This document shows positions 53,146-62,241 of a stretch of 64,000 bases of DNA, piece after piece (positions within the stretch are counted from its first letter, which is position 1; each line of letters opens with the position of its first letter). The notes under the pieces are model-generated. The model saw only the letters and a program-made list of their open reading frames with translations, had not been told where the DNA came from and did not search any database. Origin of the DNA: Streptomyces tuirus (GTDB taxonomy: Bacteria > Actinomycetota > Actinomycetes > Streptomycetales > Streptomycetaceae); contig NZ_AP023439.1 of the NCBI RefSeq assembly GCF_014701095.1, positions 372,001 through 436,000 of the forward strand, read 5' to 3'. The position numbers and the translations under genes are program-made.

Positions 53146-53872
53146 ACTTCTCTCCTCCTGGGGAACGGAGTAGGTGCCGCCGTCCGGCAGCTTCTGGGGG
53201 GGCGCCTGGATGGCTGTTGGTACGCACGGGCCGCACGGGGCGTTCAATTCCGTTTGCAAGTGATCCCTTCGCATCGCGGAATCAGCCAACTCCCGTCGCC
53301 CGCACGGCGACCGCACGGCCCGCGACCGCCCTGTTCACATGGGCCGCCCCGGCGGGCCCGACCCCGCCGGATCACCAAGAGCCGTGGCCGGATGACGGTG
53401 TTTCAGCGATGGGCGTCGCTCCGGCACGGCGGAACGGAACGCTCCGTATCCGGTCGGAAACGATCTGTTGCGATCACAGAGTCGAATCCCGGCTTCAGCG
53501 AATCTGCACAGCGACTGCTCAACCCGGTCACCGAAAGGAGGGTTATCCACAACCCGGTCGCGCCGGTCACGCCTTTGGGGCGGGAGTGCCGGATTCGCCG
53601 CCCCGCCGGGCAAGGGCCTGAATGCGCCGATGCCGTGCGGCATGTGAAGAACTCGCCGACAAGCGGTGCGCAGACCTGCACGGATCGGTGCCGCTGAGGC
53701 GCAAGTTCCCTGGTGAGGAGGGCGGTTGATTGGAAGTGCGGAACCACAGCGTGCTTTGATCCATCGCACCGCGGGGGCCGCTCAGGGCATTCGGAAACGC
53801 GTGCCCGGTGCTCGTGGTGGCGGCCGTCATCTGTCCCCAGAGGGGGCCGCTCCCCCCTTGTGAGATATCCAT
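53146..53872. other. long intergenic region between protease and peptide cassette
   Basis: These 727 bases hold no gene that I can support; small ORFs have poor codon bias. A single DnaA-box-like TTATCCACA (53543-53551) lies inside GGGTTATCCACAACCC, and a G5/C5 hairpin (53842-53857) stands before the precursor gene. The two divergent promoters must lie here. It is unusually long for this genome, which suggests complex regulation. Confidence 0.5.
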
Positions 53873-53890
53873 ATGAAGGGAAGTTCCATC

Positions 53891-54106
53891 ATGAACTCCA
53901 CCCCCCAGGTTGAGACCGTCGAGATCGCCGACGCCGAGCTCGACGCCGTCTCCGGTGGCCTCGCCGTGAACGCCGTGAACACCGTCACCGACACGGTCGA
54001 CAGCATCGCCCCGGTCTCCGGCCTGGTGAACACGGTCGTCGGCACCGTCGAGGGCGCCACCGGCCTGAACACGGCCCCGGTCACCAACCTGGTCGCCGGT
54101 CTCTGA
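53891..54106 (+). CDS. double-glycine leader peptide precursor (bacteriocin/RiPP-like)
   Basis: The 71-residue product has a 23-residue leader with EIADAELDAVSGG, the double-glycine cleavage motif of C39-peptidase substrates, and a 48-residue core (LAVNAVNTVTDTVDSIAPVS and 28 more) rich in Val, Asn and Thr with no Cys. Starts at 53873 and 53891 are in frame; 53891 is better because GAAGGGAAG lies seven bases before it. The C39 ABC transporter encoded downstream should cleave after GG and export the core. There is no sign of modification enzymes. Target or role is unknown. Confidence 0.8.
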   Translation: MNSTPQVETVEIADAELDAVSGGLAVNAVNTVTDTVDSIAPVSGLVNTVVGTVEGATGLNTAPVTNLVAGL

Positions 54107-54128
54107 TCGAGCCCCTGTGCCGTTGAGT

Positions 54129-54155
54129 CCCGGAACCGCAGCCGGCGGTTCCGGG
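54129..54155 (+). terminator. attenuator-like hairpin after the precursor gene
   Basis: A perfect 11-base stem (CCCGGAACCGC with GCGGTTCCGGG) and 5-base loop, followed by TTCTTC, 22 bases after the precursor stop. It would let much precursor message end here and a part run into the exporter genes. Confidence 0.6.
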
Positions 54156-54243
54156 TTCTTCGGGTTCCGCATGCACCTCTTGCCCGGTCGCCGGCACCTT
54201 CGCCACGGCCGTGAGTACCTCTTCTACGGGTGAGGGAAGTTCC

Positions 54244-55050
54244 TTGCAGTTCCGCCAACAGGCCCTCGCCAAGCTCCAGTCGCCGGAGGAACTCGACCTC
54301 CCGGTGCGCTTCGCCCGCCCGCAGGGCTGGCTCGTGCTCTCGGTGACCGTGGTCGCGATGGCCGCCGCCTCGGTGTGGGCGGTGACCGGCTCGGTGACCT
54401 CCACCGTCAGCGCACCCGCCATCCTCACGCACGGGCAGGGCAGCTACCTCCTGCAGAGCCCCGTCGCGGGCCAGGTCACGGCAGTGCTGGCCAAGCAGGG
54501 CCAGCAGGTGCCCGCGGGCTCCCCCGTGCTCAAGGTCCGTACGGCCAAGGGCGACGCGGTCGTCCGCACGCTCGACGCGGGCCGCGTCTCCGCGCTCGCC
54601 GCGACCGTCGGGCAGATCATCCAGACCGGCGCGAACGTCGCCGCCGTCGAGAAGGTCGCCCGCACGAAGGACCCGCTCTACGCGACCGTGTACGTCCCCG
54701 CCGAGAACGCCGCCTCGATCCCCGACGACGCGGCCGTGGACCTGACCGTGCAGTCGGTGCCGACGCAGGAGTACGGCGTGCTGCGCGGCCATGTGAAGTC
54801 GGTGGACCGCTCGGCCCAGTCCCCGCAGCAGATCGCCGCGTTCCTCGGGGACAGCCAGCTGGGCGAGCAGTTCACGAAGAAGGGCAGGCCGGTTGCTGTG
54901 ACGGTGCGGCTGGACAAGTCCTCCGCCACGAAGAGCGGCTACCGGTGGTCGTCCGCGGACGGGCCCCCGTTCAAGCTGACCTCCATGACCCTGGCCTCCG
55001 GCTCGATCCGGCTGGCCGACCAGCACCCCGTCGACTGGCTGCTGCCATGA
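54244..55050 (+). CDS. NHLM-type HlyD-like secretion protein
   Basis: The 268-residue protein has one membrane helix (LVLSVTVVAMAAASVWAVTG, about residues 25-45) and a biotinyl-lipoyl-like region (LLQSPVAGQVTAVLAKQGQQ), the form of NHLM bacteriocin-system periplasmic/wall adaptors. The TTG at 54244 (LQFRQQALAKLQSPEEL) is favoured over GTG 54211 by GAGGGA at six bases. It links the ABC transporters to the cell exterior. It overlaps the next gene by 4 bases (ATGA). Confidence 0.82.
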   Translation: MQFRQQALAKLQSPEELDLPVRFARPQGWLVLSVTVVAMAAASVWAVTGSVTSTVSAPAILTHGQGSYLLQSPVAGQVTAVLAKQGQQVPAGSPVLKVRTAKGDAVVRTLDAGRVSALAATVGQIIQTGANVAAVEKVARTKDPLYATVYVPAENAASIPDDAAVDLTVQSVPTQEYGVLRGHVKSVDRSAQSPQQIAAFLGDSQLGEQFTKKGRPVAVTVRLDKSSATKSGYRWSSADGPPFKLTSMTLASGSIRLADQHPVDWLLP

Positions 55051-57272
55051 GCGCGACCGCGCAGGAGCCCCGGAGCCGGCGCCGCGCCGCCCCGCCGAAG
55101 CGCAAGGTGCCCAAGGCCCGGGCCAAGACCGTCCGCACACCCACCGTGCTCCAGATGGAGGCCGTCGAGTGCGGCGCCGCCTCCCTGGCGATGGTGCTCG
55201 GCCACTACGGCAAGCACGTCCCGCTGGAGGAACTGCGCATCGCCTGCGGTGTCTCCCGGGACGGCTCGCGCGCCAGCAACCTCCTGAAGGCGGCCCGCTC
55301 CTACGGCCTGACGGCCAAGGGCATGCAGATGGACCTGGCCGCCCTCGCCGAGGTGAAGTCGCCGGCCATCCTGTTCTGGGAGTTCAACCACTACGTCGTC
55401 TACGACGGCATGGGCCGGCGCTTCGGCCGCCGCGGCGTCTACATCAACGACCCCGGCAAGGGCCGCCGGTTCGTCCCCATGGAGGACTTCGACGGCAGCT
55501 TCACCGGCGTCGTCCTGGTGATGGAACCCGGTGAGGACTTCGCCCGGGGCGGCCGCAAGCCCGGCGTCCTGGGCGCGATGCCCGCCCGGCTGCGCGGCAC
55601 GGCGGGCACGATGCCCGCCGCCGTCCTGGCGAGTCTGCTGCTGGTGGCGGTCGGCGCCGCGGTGCCCGCGCTGAGCCGCACCTACATCGACGAGTTCCTG
55701 ATCGGCAACCAGACCTCGCTGCTCGGCGTGCTGTTCACCTCGATGGCGGCGTGCGTGCTGCTCACCGTCGTCCTGACCTGGCTCCAGCAGGCCAATCTGC
55801 TGCGCGGCCGCATCATCTCCTCCACGCTCTCCAGCGCCCGCTTCCTGCGGCATCTGCTGCGGCTGCCGGTGACGTTCTTCTCCCAGCGCAGCCCGGCCGA
55901 CCTGGTGCAGCGCCTGCAGTCCAACGACGCGGTGTCCGAGACCCTCTCCCGCGACCTCGCCGCGGCGGGCGTCGACGCGATCGTGGTCGTCCTGTACGCG
56001 GTGCTGCTCTACACCTACGACCCGCAGCTGACGTTCGTCGGTATCGGCGTGGCCCTGCTGAACGTCGTCGCCATGCGGGTCGTCGTCCGGCTGCGGGCCA
56101 CGCGCACGGCGAAGCTGCGGGCGGACACGGCGCGGCTCACCAACACCGCCTACACCGGCCTCCAGCTCATCGAGACGATGAAGGCGACCGGCGGTGAGGA
56201 CGGCTACTTCCGCAAGTGGGCCGGGCAGCACGCCACCACTCTGGAGGAGCAGCAGCGGCTCGGCGTGCCGAGTGCCTGGCTGGGGGTGGTCGCGCCGACG
56301 CTCGCCACCCTCAACAGCGCGCTGATCCTGTGGATCGGCGGCATGCGGGCGGTCGAGGGGCACATCTCCGTCGGTCTGCTGGTCGCCTTCCAGGCCCTGG
56401 TCACCCGGTTCACGGCCCCGCTGACCCGGCTGAACGGCGTCGCCGGCCGCATCCAGGACTTCGCGGCGGACGTGGCCCGGCTGAAGGACGTGGAGAACTT
56501 CAAGGCCGACCCGCTCTACGGCCGCCCCGGCTCCGGCGAGTCCACGCGCCGCCTCCAGGGCCATGTCGAGCTGGAGAACATCACGTTCGGCTACAGCCCG
56601 CTCGACAAGCCCCTGCTCACCGGCTTCGACCTGACGGTCGGTCCGGGGCAGCAGGTCGCGCTGGTGGGCGGCTCGGGCAGCGGCAAGTCGACGGTGTCCC
56701 GGATGATCTCCGGGCTGTACGCCCCGTGGGAGGGCGTGATCCGTATCGACGGACAGCGCATCGACGACATCCCGCGGGGGGCGCTGGCCGCTTCGGTCTC
56801 CTTCGTCGACCAGGACGTGTTCCTCTTCGAGGGGACGATCCGCGACAACGTGGCGCTGTGGGACCCGTCGATCCCCGACGAGGCGGTGGAGGACGCCCTG
56901 CGCGACGCGGCTCTGCTCGACGTGATCACGCGCCGCCCGGGCGGCATCCACAGCAGGGTCGAGCAGGACGGCCGCAACTTCTCCGGCGGGCAGCGCCAGC
57001 GCCTGGAGATCGCCCGGGCGCTGGTGCGCCGGCCGAGCATCCTGGTGCTCGACGAGGTGACGAGCGCGCTGGACGCGGAGACCGAGCAGATCGTGATGGA
57101 CAACCTGCGCCGGCGCGGCTGCGCCTGCGTGGTGATCGCGCACCGGCTGAGCACGGTGCGCGACAGTGACGAGATCGTCGTCCTGCAGCACGGCACGATC
57201 GTGGAGCGCGGACGGCACGAGGACCTGGTGGCCCGCGGCGGCGCGTACGCGGCACTGGTCAGGGAGCGGTGA
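55047..57272 (+). CDS. NHLM bacteriocin-system ABC transporter with C39 peptidase
   Basis: The 741-residue protein has an N-terminal C39 peptidase (about 25-155; catalytic Cys in QMEAVECGAASLAMVL, His in FWEFNHYVVYDG, Asp in VYINDPGKGRR), six membrane spans (about 180-465) and an ATPase (about 495-735; Walker A GGSGSGKST, signature FSGGQRQR, Walker B ILVLDEVTSALD). It should cut the leader of the upstream precursor after Gly-Gly and export the core. It is co-translated with the HlyD gene. Confidence 0.9.
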   Translation: MSATAQEPRSRRRAAPPKRKVPKARAKTVRTPTVLQMEAVECGAASLAMVLGHYGKHVPLEELRIACGVSRDGSRASNLLKAARSYGLTAKGMQMDLAALAEVKSPAILFWEFNHYVVYDGMGRRFGRRGVYINDPGKGRRFVPMEDFDGSFTGVVLVMEPGEDFARGGRKPGVLGAMPARLRGTAGTMPAAVLASLLLVAVGAAVPALSRTYIDEFLIGNQTSLLGVLFTSMAACVLLTVVLTWLQQANLLRGRIISSTLSSARFLRHLLRLPVTFFSQRSPADLVQRLQSNDAVSETLSRDLAAAGVDAIVVVLYAVLLYTYDPQLTFVGIGVALLNVVAMRVVVRLRATRTAKLRADTARLTNTAYTGLQLIETMKATGGEDGYFRKWAGQHATTLEEQQRLGVPSAWLGVVAPTLATLNSALILWIGGMRAVEGHISVGLLVAFQALVTRFTAPLTRLNGVAGRIQDFAADVARLKDVENFKADPLYGRPGSGESTRRLQGHVELENITFGYSPLDKPLLTGFDLTVGPGQQVALVGGSGSGKSTVSRMISGLYAPWEGVIRIDGQRIDDIPRGALAASVSFVDQDVFLFEGTIRDNVALWDPSIPDEAVEDALRDAALLDVITRRPGGIHSRVEQDGRNFSGGQRQRLEIARALVRRPSILVLDEVTSALDAETEQIVMDNLRRRGCACVVIAHRLSTVRDSDEIVVLQHGTIVERGRHEDLVARGGAYAALVRER

Positions 57273-57273
57273 G

Positions 57274-60099
57274 ATGACGGCCGTTCACGAAGGGCACGAC
57301 GGCGACCTGGTGCTGGGCGCCTTCGGGCAGATGGGTTCGCGCATCGACTGCGCCGGGTTCAACCGCCTCGACCTCGAAGGCCCGCAGGTGCTGTGGCTGG
57401 TCGCCTCCGGCGCCGTGGATCTGTTCGCGGTCGACGCCGGGCAGCAGGGCCACTGGCACCATCTGGGCCGGCTGGAGGCGGGCTCGCTGGTGCTCGGCCC
57501 GGTGCCGGGCCCGCAGCACACTCTGGTGGCCCGGCCGCTGCGGGACTGCGTGGTGCACCGCATCGGCCTGCGCGAGCTGTACCAGCCGGCCAACACGGCG
57601 ACCTGGTCGTACGACGAGTACGGCAACCCGCAGTACGTGCCGCCGACGACGAGTCCGCTGGAGTACGCGCTCGCCCTCGGGGTCGGCCGGAGTCTGTCGA
57701 TCCTCTTCCAGGCGCCGATGGCCACCGAGCGGGCCGCCGCGCCCACCGACGACGACGTGTTCTGGATGCAGGTGCCGCCGGGCAGTGTGCAGTACGGCTC
57801 GCTGTACGGCGCGGAGGCCGCGGCCGACCTGCTGATGGACCCCGCGCTGTGGCAGTCCATGGTCGACCAGCAGTACCGGCTGCTGACCACGCTGGACCGC
57901 TGGATCGAGCAGCTGGAGCGCACCCACGAGACGCGCACCGCCGAGGGCATCAAGGCCGGGGAGGCGGTACGCGCCCAGGCCGACCGGACGCTGCTCGCCT
58001 CCATCGGCAAGCGCTCCTCGAAGAGCACGACCGCGGCCGACGCGGACGCCACGTACGCGGCCTGCAAGCTGGTCGGGCAGGCGGCCGGGATCCGGATCAC
58101 CGAGCCGACCCAGAAGGGCACCGGCGGGGACCGTCTCGACCCGGTCGAGCAGGTCGCCCTGGCCTCCCGCGTCCGGACCCGGGCCGTACGGCTCGACGGC
58201 CGCTGGTGGCGGGACGACGTGGGGCCGCTGGTGGGTCAGCGGGCCCTGTCGGGTGCGCCGGTGGCGCTGCTGTGGCGGCGCGGCGGCTATGTGGCGGTGC
58301 ATCCGTCGACCGGCCGGGAGACGCCGATCGAGAAGGCCAACGCCGAGGAGTTCGAGCCGCGCGCTGTGATGTTCTACCGCCCGCTGCCGGAGAAGCGGCT
58401 CAGTCCGCTGGGGCTGCTGCGGTTCTGTATGCAGGGCATGCGCGGCGACCTGACGGGGCTGCTGCTCAGCGGTCTGGTGACGGTCGCGATCGGCGCGCTC
58501 GTGCCGGTCGCGACGGGCAAGGTGCTCGGCGAGTTCGTGCCGAAGGCGCAGACGGGCCTGATCGTGCAGGTGTGTCTCGCGGTGATGCTGAGCAGCGTGG
58601 TGGCCGCGGCCTTCATGCTGTTGCAGAACCTGACGATCCTGCGGATCGAGGGCCGGATCGAGGCGACGCTCCAGCCGGCGGTGTGGGACCGGCTGCTGAG
58701 ACTGCCGACGAAGTTCTTCACCGAGCGCTCCACGGGCGAACTGGCCAGCGCGGCCATGGGCATCAGCTCGATCCGCAGGCTGCTGGCGGGTGTCGGGCCG
58801 ACGGTCGCCCAGTCGGTGACGATCGGCGCGATGAACCTGGGGCTGCTGTTCTGGTTCAGCGTGCCGATGGCGATGGCCGCGATCGGCATGCTCGTCGTCA
58901 TCGCGGCGGTGTTCCTGGGGCTCGGGTTGTGGCAGGTGCGCTGGCAGCGGCGTCTGGTGGTGCTCTCCAACAAGCTGAACAACCAGGCGTTCCAGACGCT
59001 GCGGGGTCTGCCCAAGCTGCGGGTGGCCGCCGCCGAGAACTACGCGTACGCCGCGTGGGCGTCGGAGTTCGCGCGCAGCCGGGAGCTCCAGCAGAAGGTC
59101 GGCCGCATCAAGAACCTCACGACGGTGCTGGGCGCCGTGTACCTGCCGCTGTGCACCCTGCTGATGTTCATGCTGCTGGCGGGCCCGGCCCGGGGGTCGA
59201 TGTCGGCGGCGGCGTTCCTCACGTTCAACACCTCGGTGACGATGGTGCTGACCTCCGTCACACAGCTGACGGGCTCGTTCGTCTCGGCGGTGGCCGCGCT
59301 GCCGCTGTTCGAGGAGATCAAGCCGGTGCTGGACGCGACGCCGGAGGTGCGCACCGCGAGCACCCGGCCGGGTCCGCTGACCGGCGCGATCGAGGCGCGG
59401 CGGGTGTCCTTCCGCTACTCGGACGACGGTCCGCTGGTCCTGGACGACGTGTCGTTCGAGGCGCGCCCGGGCGAGTTCGTCGCGGTCGTCGGCCCGAGCG
59501 GCTGCGGGAAGTCGACGCTGCTGCGGCTGCTGATCGGGTTCGACCGGCCGGTGTCGGGCAGCGTGCTCTACGACGGGCAGGACCTGGCGGCCCTGGACCA
59601 GTCGGCGGTGCGCCGCCAGTGCGGTGTGGTGCTCCAGCACGCGCAGCCGTTCACCGGTTCGATCCTGGACGTCATCTGCGGCACCGAGCCGTACACGCCG
59701 GAGGAGGCGATGGCGGCGGCCGAGATGGCCGGTCTCGCCGAGGACATCAAGCGGATGCCGATGGGGCTGCACACCATCGTCGCGGGCAGCGGAGCCGTCT
59801 CCGGCGGCCAGCGCCAGCGGCTGATGATCGCGCAGGCGCTGATCCGCCGGCCGCGCATCCTCTTCTTCGACGAGGCGACCAGCGCGCTCGACAACGAGAC
59901 GCAGCGCACGGTCATCGAGAGCACCAAGGCCCTCAACGCCACCCGGATCGTCATCGCGCACCGGCTGTCGACCGTGCTGGACGCCGACCGGGTCGTGGTG
60001 ATGGAGGAGGGCAAGGTCATCCAGCAGGGCCCGCCGGCGCAGTTGCTCGCCGACACGGGAGGCCGGCTGCACGAGCTGGTGCGGCGTCAGATGGCGTGA
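57274..60099 (+). CDS. second NHLM-system ABC transporter, N-terminal domain unknown
   Basis: The 941-residue protein has a non-peptidase N-terminal region (about 1-385; the first half resembles the cyclic-nucleotide-like or NHLM_ABC2 N domain), six spans (about 390-680) and an ATPase (about 700-935; GPSGCGKST, VSGGQRQR, ILFFDEATSALD). NHLM cassettes usually have this second ABC protein together with the C39 type; they may form a heterodimer. It starts two bases after the previous stop, with AGGGAG in that overlap. Confidence 0.87.
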   Translation: MTAVHEGHDGDLVLGAFGQMGSRIDCAGFNRLDLEGPQVLWLVASGAVDLFAVDAGQQGHWHHLGRLEAGSLVLGPVPGPQHTLVARPLRDCVVHRIGLRELYQPANTATWSYDEYGNPQYVPPTTSPLEYALALGVGRSLSILFQAPMATERAAAPTDDDVFWMQVPPGSVQYGSLYGAEAAADLLMDPALWQSMVDQQYRLLTTLDRWIEQLERTHETRTAEGIKAGEAVRAQADRTLLASIGKRSSKSTTAADADATYAACKLVGQAAGIRITEPTQKGTGGDRLDPVEQVALASRVRTRAVRLDGRWWRDDVGPLVGQRALSGAPVALLWRRGGYVAVHPSTGRETPIEKANAEEFEPRAVMFYRPLPEKRLSPLGLLRFCMQGMRGDLTGLLLSGLVTVAIGALVPVATGKVLGEFVPKAQTGLIVQVCLAVMLSSVVAAAFMLLQNLTILRIEGRIEATLQPAVWDRLLRLPTKFFTERSTGELASAAMGISSIRRLLAGVGPTVAQSVTIGAMNLGLLFWFSVPMAMAAIGMLVVIAAVFLGLGLWQVRWQRRLVVLSNKLNNQAFQTLRGLPKLRVAAAENYAYAAWASEFARSRELQQKVGRIKNLTTVLGAVYLPLCTLLMFMLLAGPARGSMSAAAFLTFNTSVTMVLTSVTQLTGSFVSAVAALPLFEEIKPVLDATPEVRTASTRPGPLTGAIEARRVSFRYSDDGPLVLDDVSFEARPGEFVAVVGPSGCGKSTLLRLLIGFDRPVSGSVLYDGQDLAALDQSAVRRQCGVVLQHAQPFTGSILDVICGTEPYTPEEAMAAAEMAGLAEDIKRMPMGLHTIVAGSGAVSGGQRQRLMIAQALIRRPRILFFDEATSALDNETQRTVIESTKALNATRIVIAHRLSTVLDADRVVVMEEGKVIQQGPPAQLLADTGGRLHELVRRQMA

Positions 60100-60103
60100 G
60101 CGG

Positions 60104-60631
60104 TCAGTCCACTCCGGGCACCGGCGCGCCGGAGGGCACTCCCGCCGCGACATAGGCGGCGTAGAGCTCCTTCCAGGGCGCGTCGGCCCCGGCGTGCGGT
60201 CCGGCGCTCTCCTCACCGCGCGCCCTGGCGTCCAGCGCGGCCAGGCACACCTCCCAGCCGGCGCCGTTGCGGGCGGCGCTGTCCTGGGCGTCGAGGACGT
60301 TGGTGAGCGTGAGGCGGGTGCTCTTCTCGCCGGTTTCCTCCAGGTCGAAGTGGAGTTCGTCCCCGCCCCACTCGAACGACAGGTGATGGGGCGGGTCGAC
60401 GGCGAGGACCCGGCCGGTGGAGTCCTCCATGTGCGGATCACCGCTGAACCGGACGGTACCGCCGGGGCGCAGCTCGATCTCGGCGCGGGAGGGGAACCAG
60501 CGCTCCAGCTCGTCCGCGTCGGTCACGAACTGCCAGACGCGGTCCACGGGGTGGTCGTAGAGGCGGCTGAAGCGGACGGCGGGGCGGCCGTCGTCCAGGG
60601 TCAGATAGGTGCCGGTGAGGTCGGCGGTCAT
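60104..60631 (-). CDS. SRPBCC (AHSA1-type) domain protein
   Basis: The 175-residue protein has the START-like AHSA1 pattern: RPAVRFSRLYDHPVDRVWQF, ELERWFPSRAEIELRPGGTV and WEVCLAALDARARGEE. It is convergent with the exporter cassette and 4 bases from it. Its start overlaps the ArsR gene by 4 bases. ArsR-SRPBCC pairs are common in actinomycetes; the bound lipid or small ligand is unknown. Confidence 0.87.
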   Translation of the reverse strand: MTADLTGTYLTLDDGRPAVRFSRLYDHPVDRVWQFVTDADELERWFPSRAEIELRPGGTVRFSGDPHMEDSTGRVLAVDPPHHLSFEWGGDELHFDLEETGEKSTRLTLTNVLDAQDSAARNGAGWEVCLAALDARARGEESAGPHAGADAPWKELYAAYVAAGVPSGAPVPGVD

Positions 60632-60978
60632 GTCGGATCAGTCCTTCGGTGCGGTGGTTCGGGGGCGTCCGGCGTCTCGTCGAGGCGGCGGCCCAGCGTG
60701 TCGAGGCTCTTGTTCCACAGCGCCCGGTAGGGGGCGAGCCAGGCGTCCAGGGCGGCGATCGGGGCGGGGTCGAGGGCGTAGACCCGGCGCTGCGCGTCCT
60801 GCCGGACCCGGACCAGTCCCGCCTCGCGCAGCACCTTGAGGTGCTTGGAGGTGCTCGGCTGACTCAGTCCGCACGCCTCGACGATCTCACCGACGGACCG
60901 GGGCCGCTCCAGGAGCAGCGCGACGATGGCCCGCCGGTGGGGGTCGGCGAGTGCGGTCCAGAGGGCGGCGTCGGACAT
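60628..60978 (-). CDS. ArsR/SmtB family transcriptional regulator
   Basis: The 116-residue winged-helix protein has LADPHRRAIVALLLERPRSV, EIVEACGLSQPSTSKHLKVL and AGLVRVRQDAQRRVYAL. No metal-binding Cys cluster is visible, so it is probably a metal-independent sensor. It is coupled to the SRPBCC gene by a 4-base overlap. Confidence 0.9.
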   Translation of the reverse strand: MSDAALWTALADPHRRAIVALLLERPRSVGEIVEACGLSQPSTSKHLKVLREAGLVRVRQDAQRRVYALDPAPIAALDAWLAPYRALWNKSLDTLGRRLDETPDAPEPPHRRTDPT

Positions 60979-61176
60979 GACTCCAATATGCCTCGGGCGT
61001 TATATGCGCGTCAAGGAATATGCGAGCCGGGGAGGGCAGCCGGCGAAAGCGTTGCCGTTTCGTTCGTGCCGGCCCTTCTCCCCTGCGGCACGCGCGTCCC
61101 CTGCGGGGTGGCGCGTCCTCGCCGGTCCGCGGCGTGCGATCTGTTGACCCGCCCGGTAAATGGGTACCCACCGCCC

Positions 61177-62184
61177 ATGCGTATCAGCGTGGTGGACGTG
61201 GGATCGAACACGGTCAGGCTTGTGGTCGCGGACGCGGCGGACGGGGTGCCGCTGCCCGTGCACACCGCCAAGTGGCGACTCAGGCTGTCCGAGCAGATCA
61301 GACCGGGGGGACCCATCCCGGAGCAGGCCGTCGGGCAGCTCGTCGACGCGGTGACCGAGGCGAGCCGGACCGCCACCCGGTGGGGTGCCCCCGACCCGCC
61401 GGCGTTCGCGACCGCCGTGGTGCGCAACGCGCCGAACCGGCACGAGGTGCTGCGCACCGTCCGCGCCCGTACGGGCGTCGACCTGTGCACCCTGCCGGGC
61501 GAGGTCGAGGCCGAACTGACCTTCCTCGGGGCCCGGCGCTGGATGGGCTGGCGCTCGGGGCCGCTCGCCCTGCTCGACATCGGCGGCGGCACCCTCGAAG
61601 TCGCCTTCGGGCGCGGCCGGTTGCCCGACTTCGTGGCGTCGCTTCCGCTGGGGGCACGGCGGTTGACGCACGAGTTCTTCGAGGACGAGGACCCGCCGTC
61701 GCCGGAGCGGGTGCGGGCGCTGCGCCGCAAGGTCCGCCATCAGCTGCGGGACGTGGCGGCGCGGATCCGCTGGGAGGGCCCGCGCACCGCGGTCGCCACC
61801 TCCCGCACCTTCCAGCAGCTGGGTCGGCTCTGTGGCGCGGCACCCGGACGCCACGGCCCGTTCGTGGACCGGCAGCTGCACCGCTCCGAGCTGCAGGAGG
61901 CGATCACCCGGCTGGCCGCCCTGCCCGCCGCGGAACGCGCCCACCTGCCCGGTATCTCCGCCCCGCGCGCCGCACAGAGTCTGGCGGGAGCGGTGGTGGG
62001 GCACACCGCGCTGAAGCTGACCGGCATCAAGGCCGTCACGGTCTGCCCCTGGGCGATCCGGGAGGGCGTGCTGCTGCGCCACATCGAGGACGGGCCCTCC
62101 TGGTGGGCGGAAGTCGCCCGCCGCAGCGGGGAGGCCGCTGCCCCCGACCCGGTGCAGCTGCGGATCGCCGCCACCTCCGGCTGA
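61177..62184 (+). CDS. Ppx/GppA-type phosphatase (exopolyphosphatase family)
   Basis: The 335-residue protein has the actin-like phosphate 1 motif (VVDVGSNTVRLVVADA) and phosphate 2 motif (LALLDIGGGTLEVAFG), the core of Ppx/GppA enzymes, but is the short single-unit form common in actinobacteria. It hydrolyses polyphosphate or (p)ppGpp-linked nucleotides; which, is not clear. ATG 61177 begins the fold. It stands between ArsR (divergent) and the small acidic protein gene. Confidence 0.88.
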   Translation: MRISVVDVGSNTVRLVVADAADGVPLPVHTAKWRLRLSEQIRPGGPIPEQAVGQLVDAVTEASRTATRWGAPDPPAFATAVVRNAPNRHEVLRTVRARTGVDLCTLPGEVEAELTFLGARRWMGWRSGPLALLDIGGGTLEVAFGRGRLPDFVASLPLGARRLTHEFFEDEDPPSPERVRALRRKVRHQLRDVAARIRWEGPRTAVATSRTFQQLGRLCGAAPGRHGPFVDRQLHRSELQEAITRLAALPAAERAHLPGISAPRAAQSLAGAVVGHTALKLTGIKAVTVCPWAIREGVLLRHIEDGPSWWAEVARRSGEAAAPDPVQLRIAATSG

Positions 62185-62241
62185 CCGCCGGGGCCCGGGA
62201 CGGGCCGTACCGAAGACAGGAACAGCAGGAAGGAGACCTCC

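Noticed and set aside
53726..53863. 45-codon ORF with GGAGG before it, just upstream of the peptide precursor
   Set aside because: Only about 58% G or C at third positions, far below real genes here; basic, low-information product. It is probably non-coding.
53891..54106. Precursor as a class II lanthipeptide
   Set aside because: The leader has the GG motif, but the core has no Cys and there is no LanM gene, so lanthionine rings cannot form.
57259..60441. 1060-residue minus-strand ORF under the second ABC transporter
   Set aside because: Shadow of a clear ABC protein; Arg/His/Gln-rich composition without domains.
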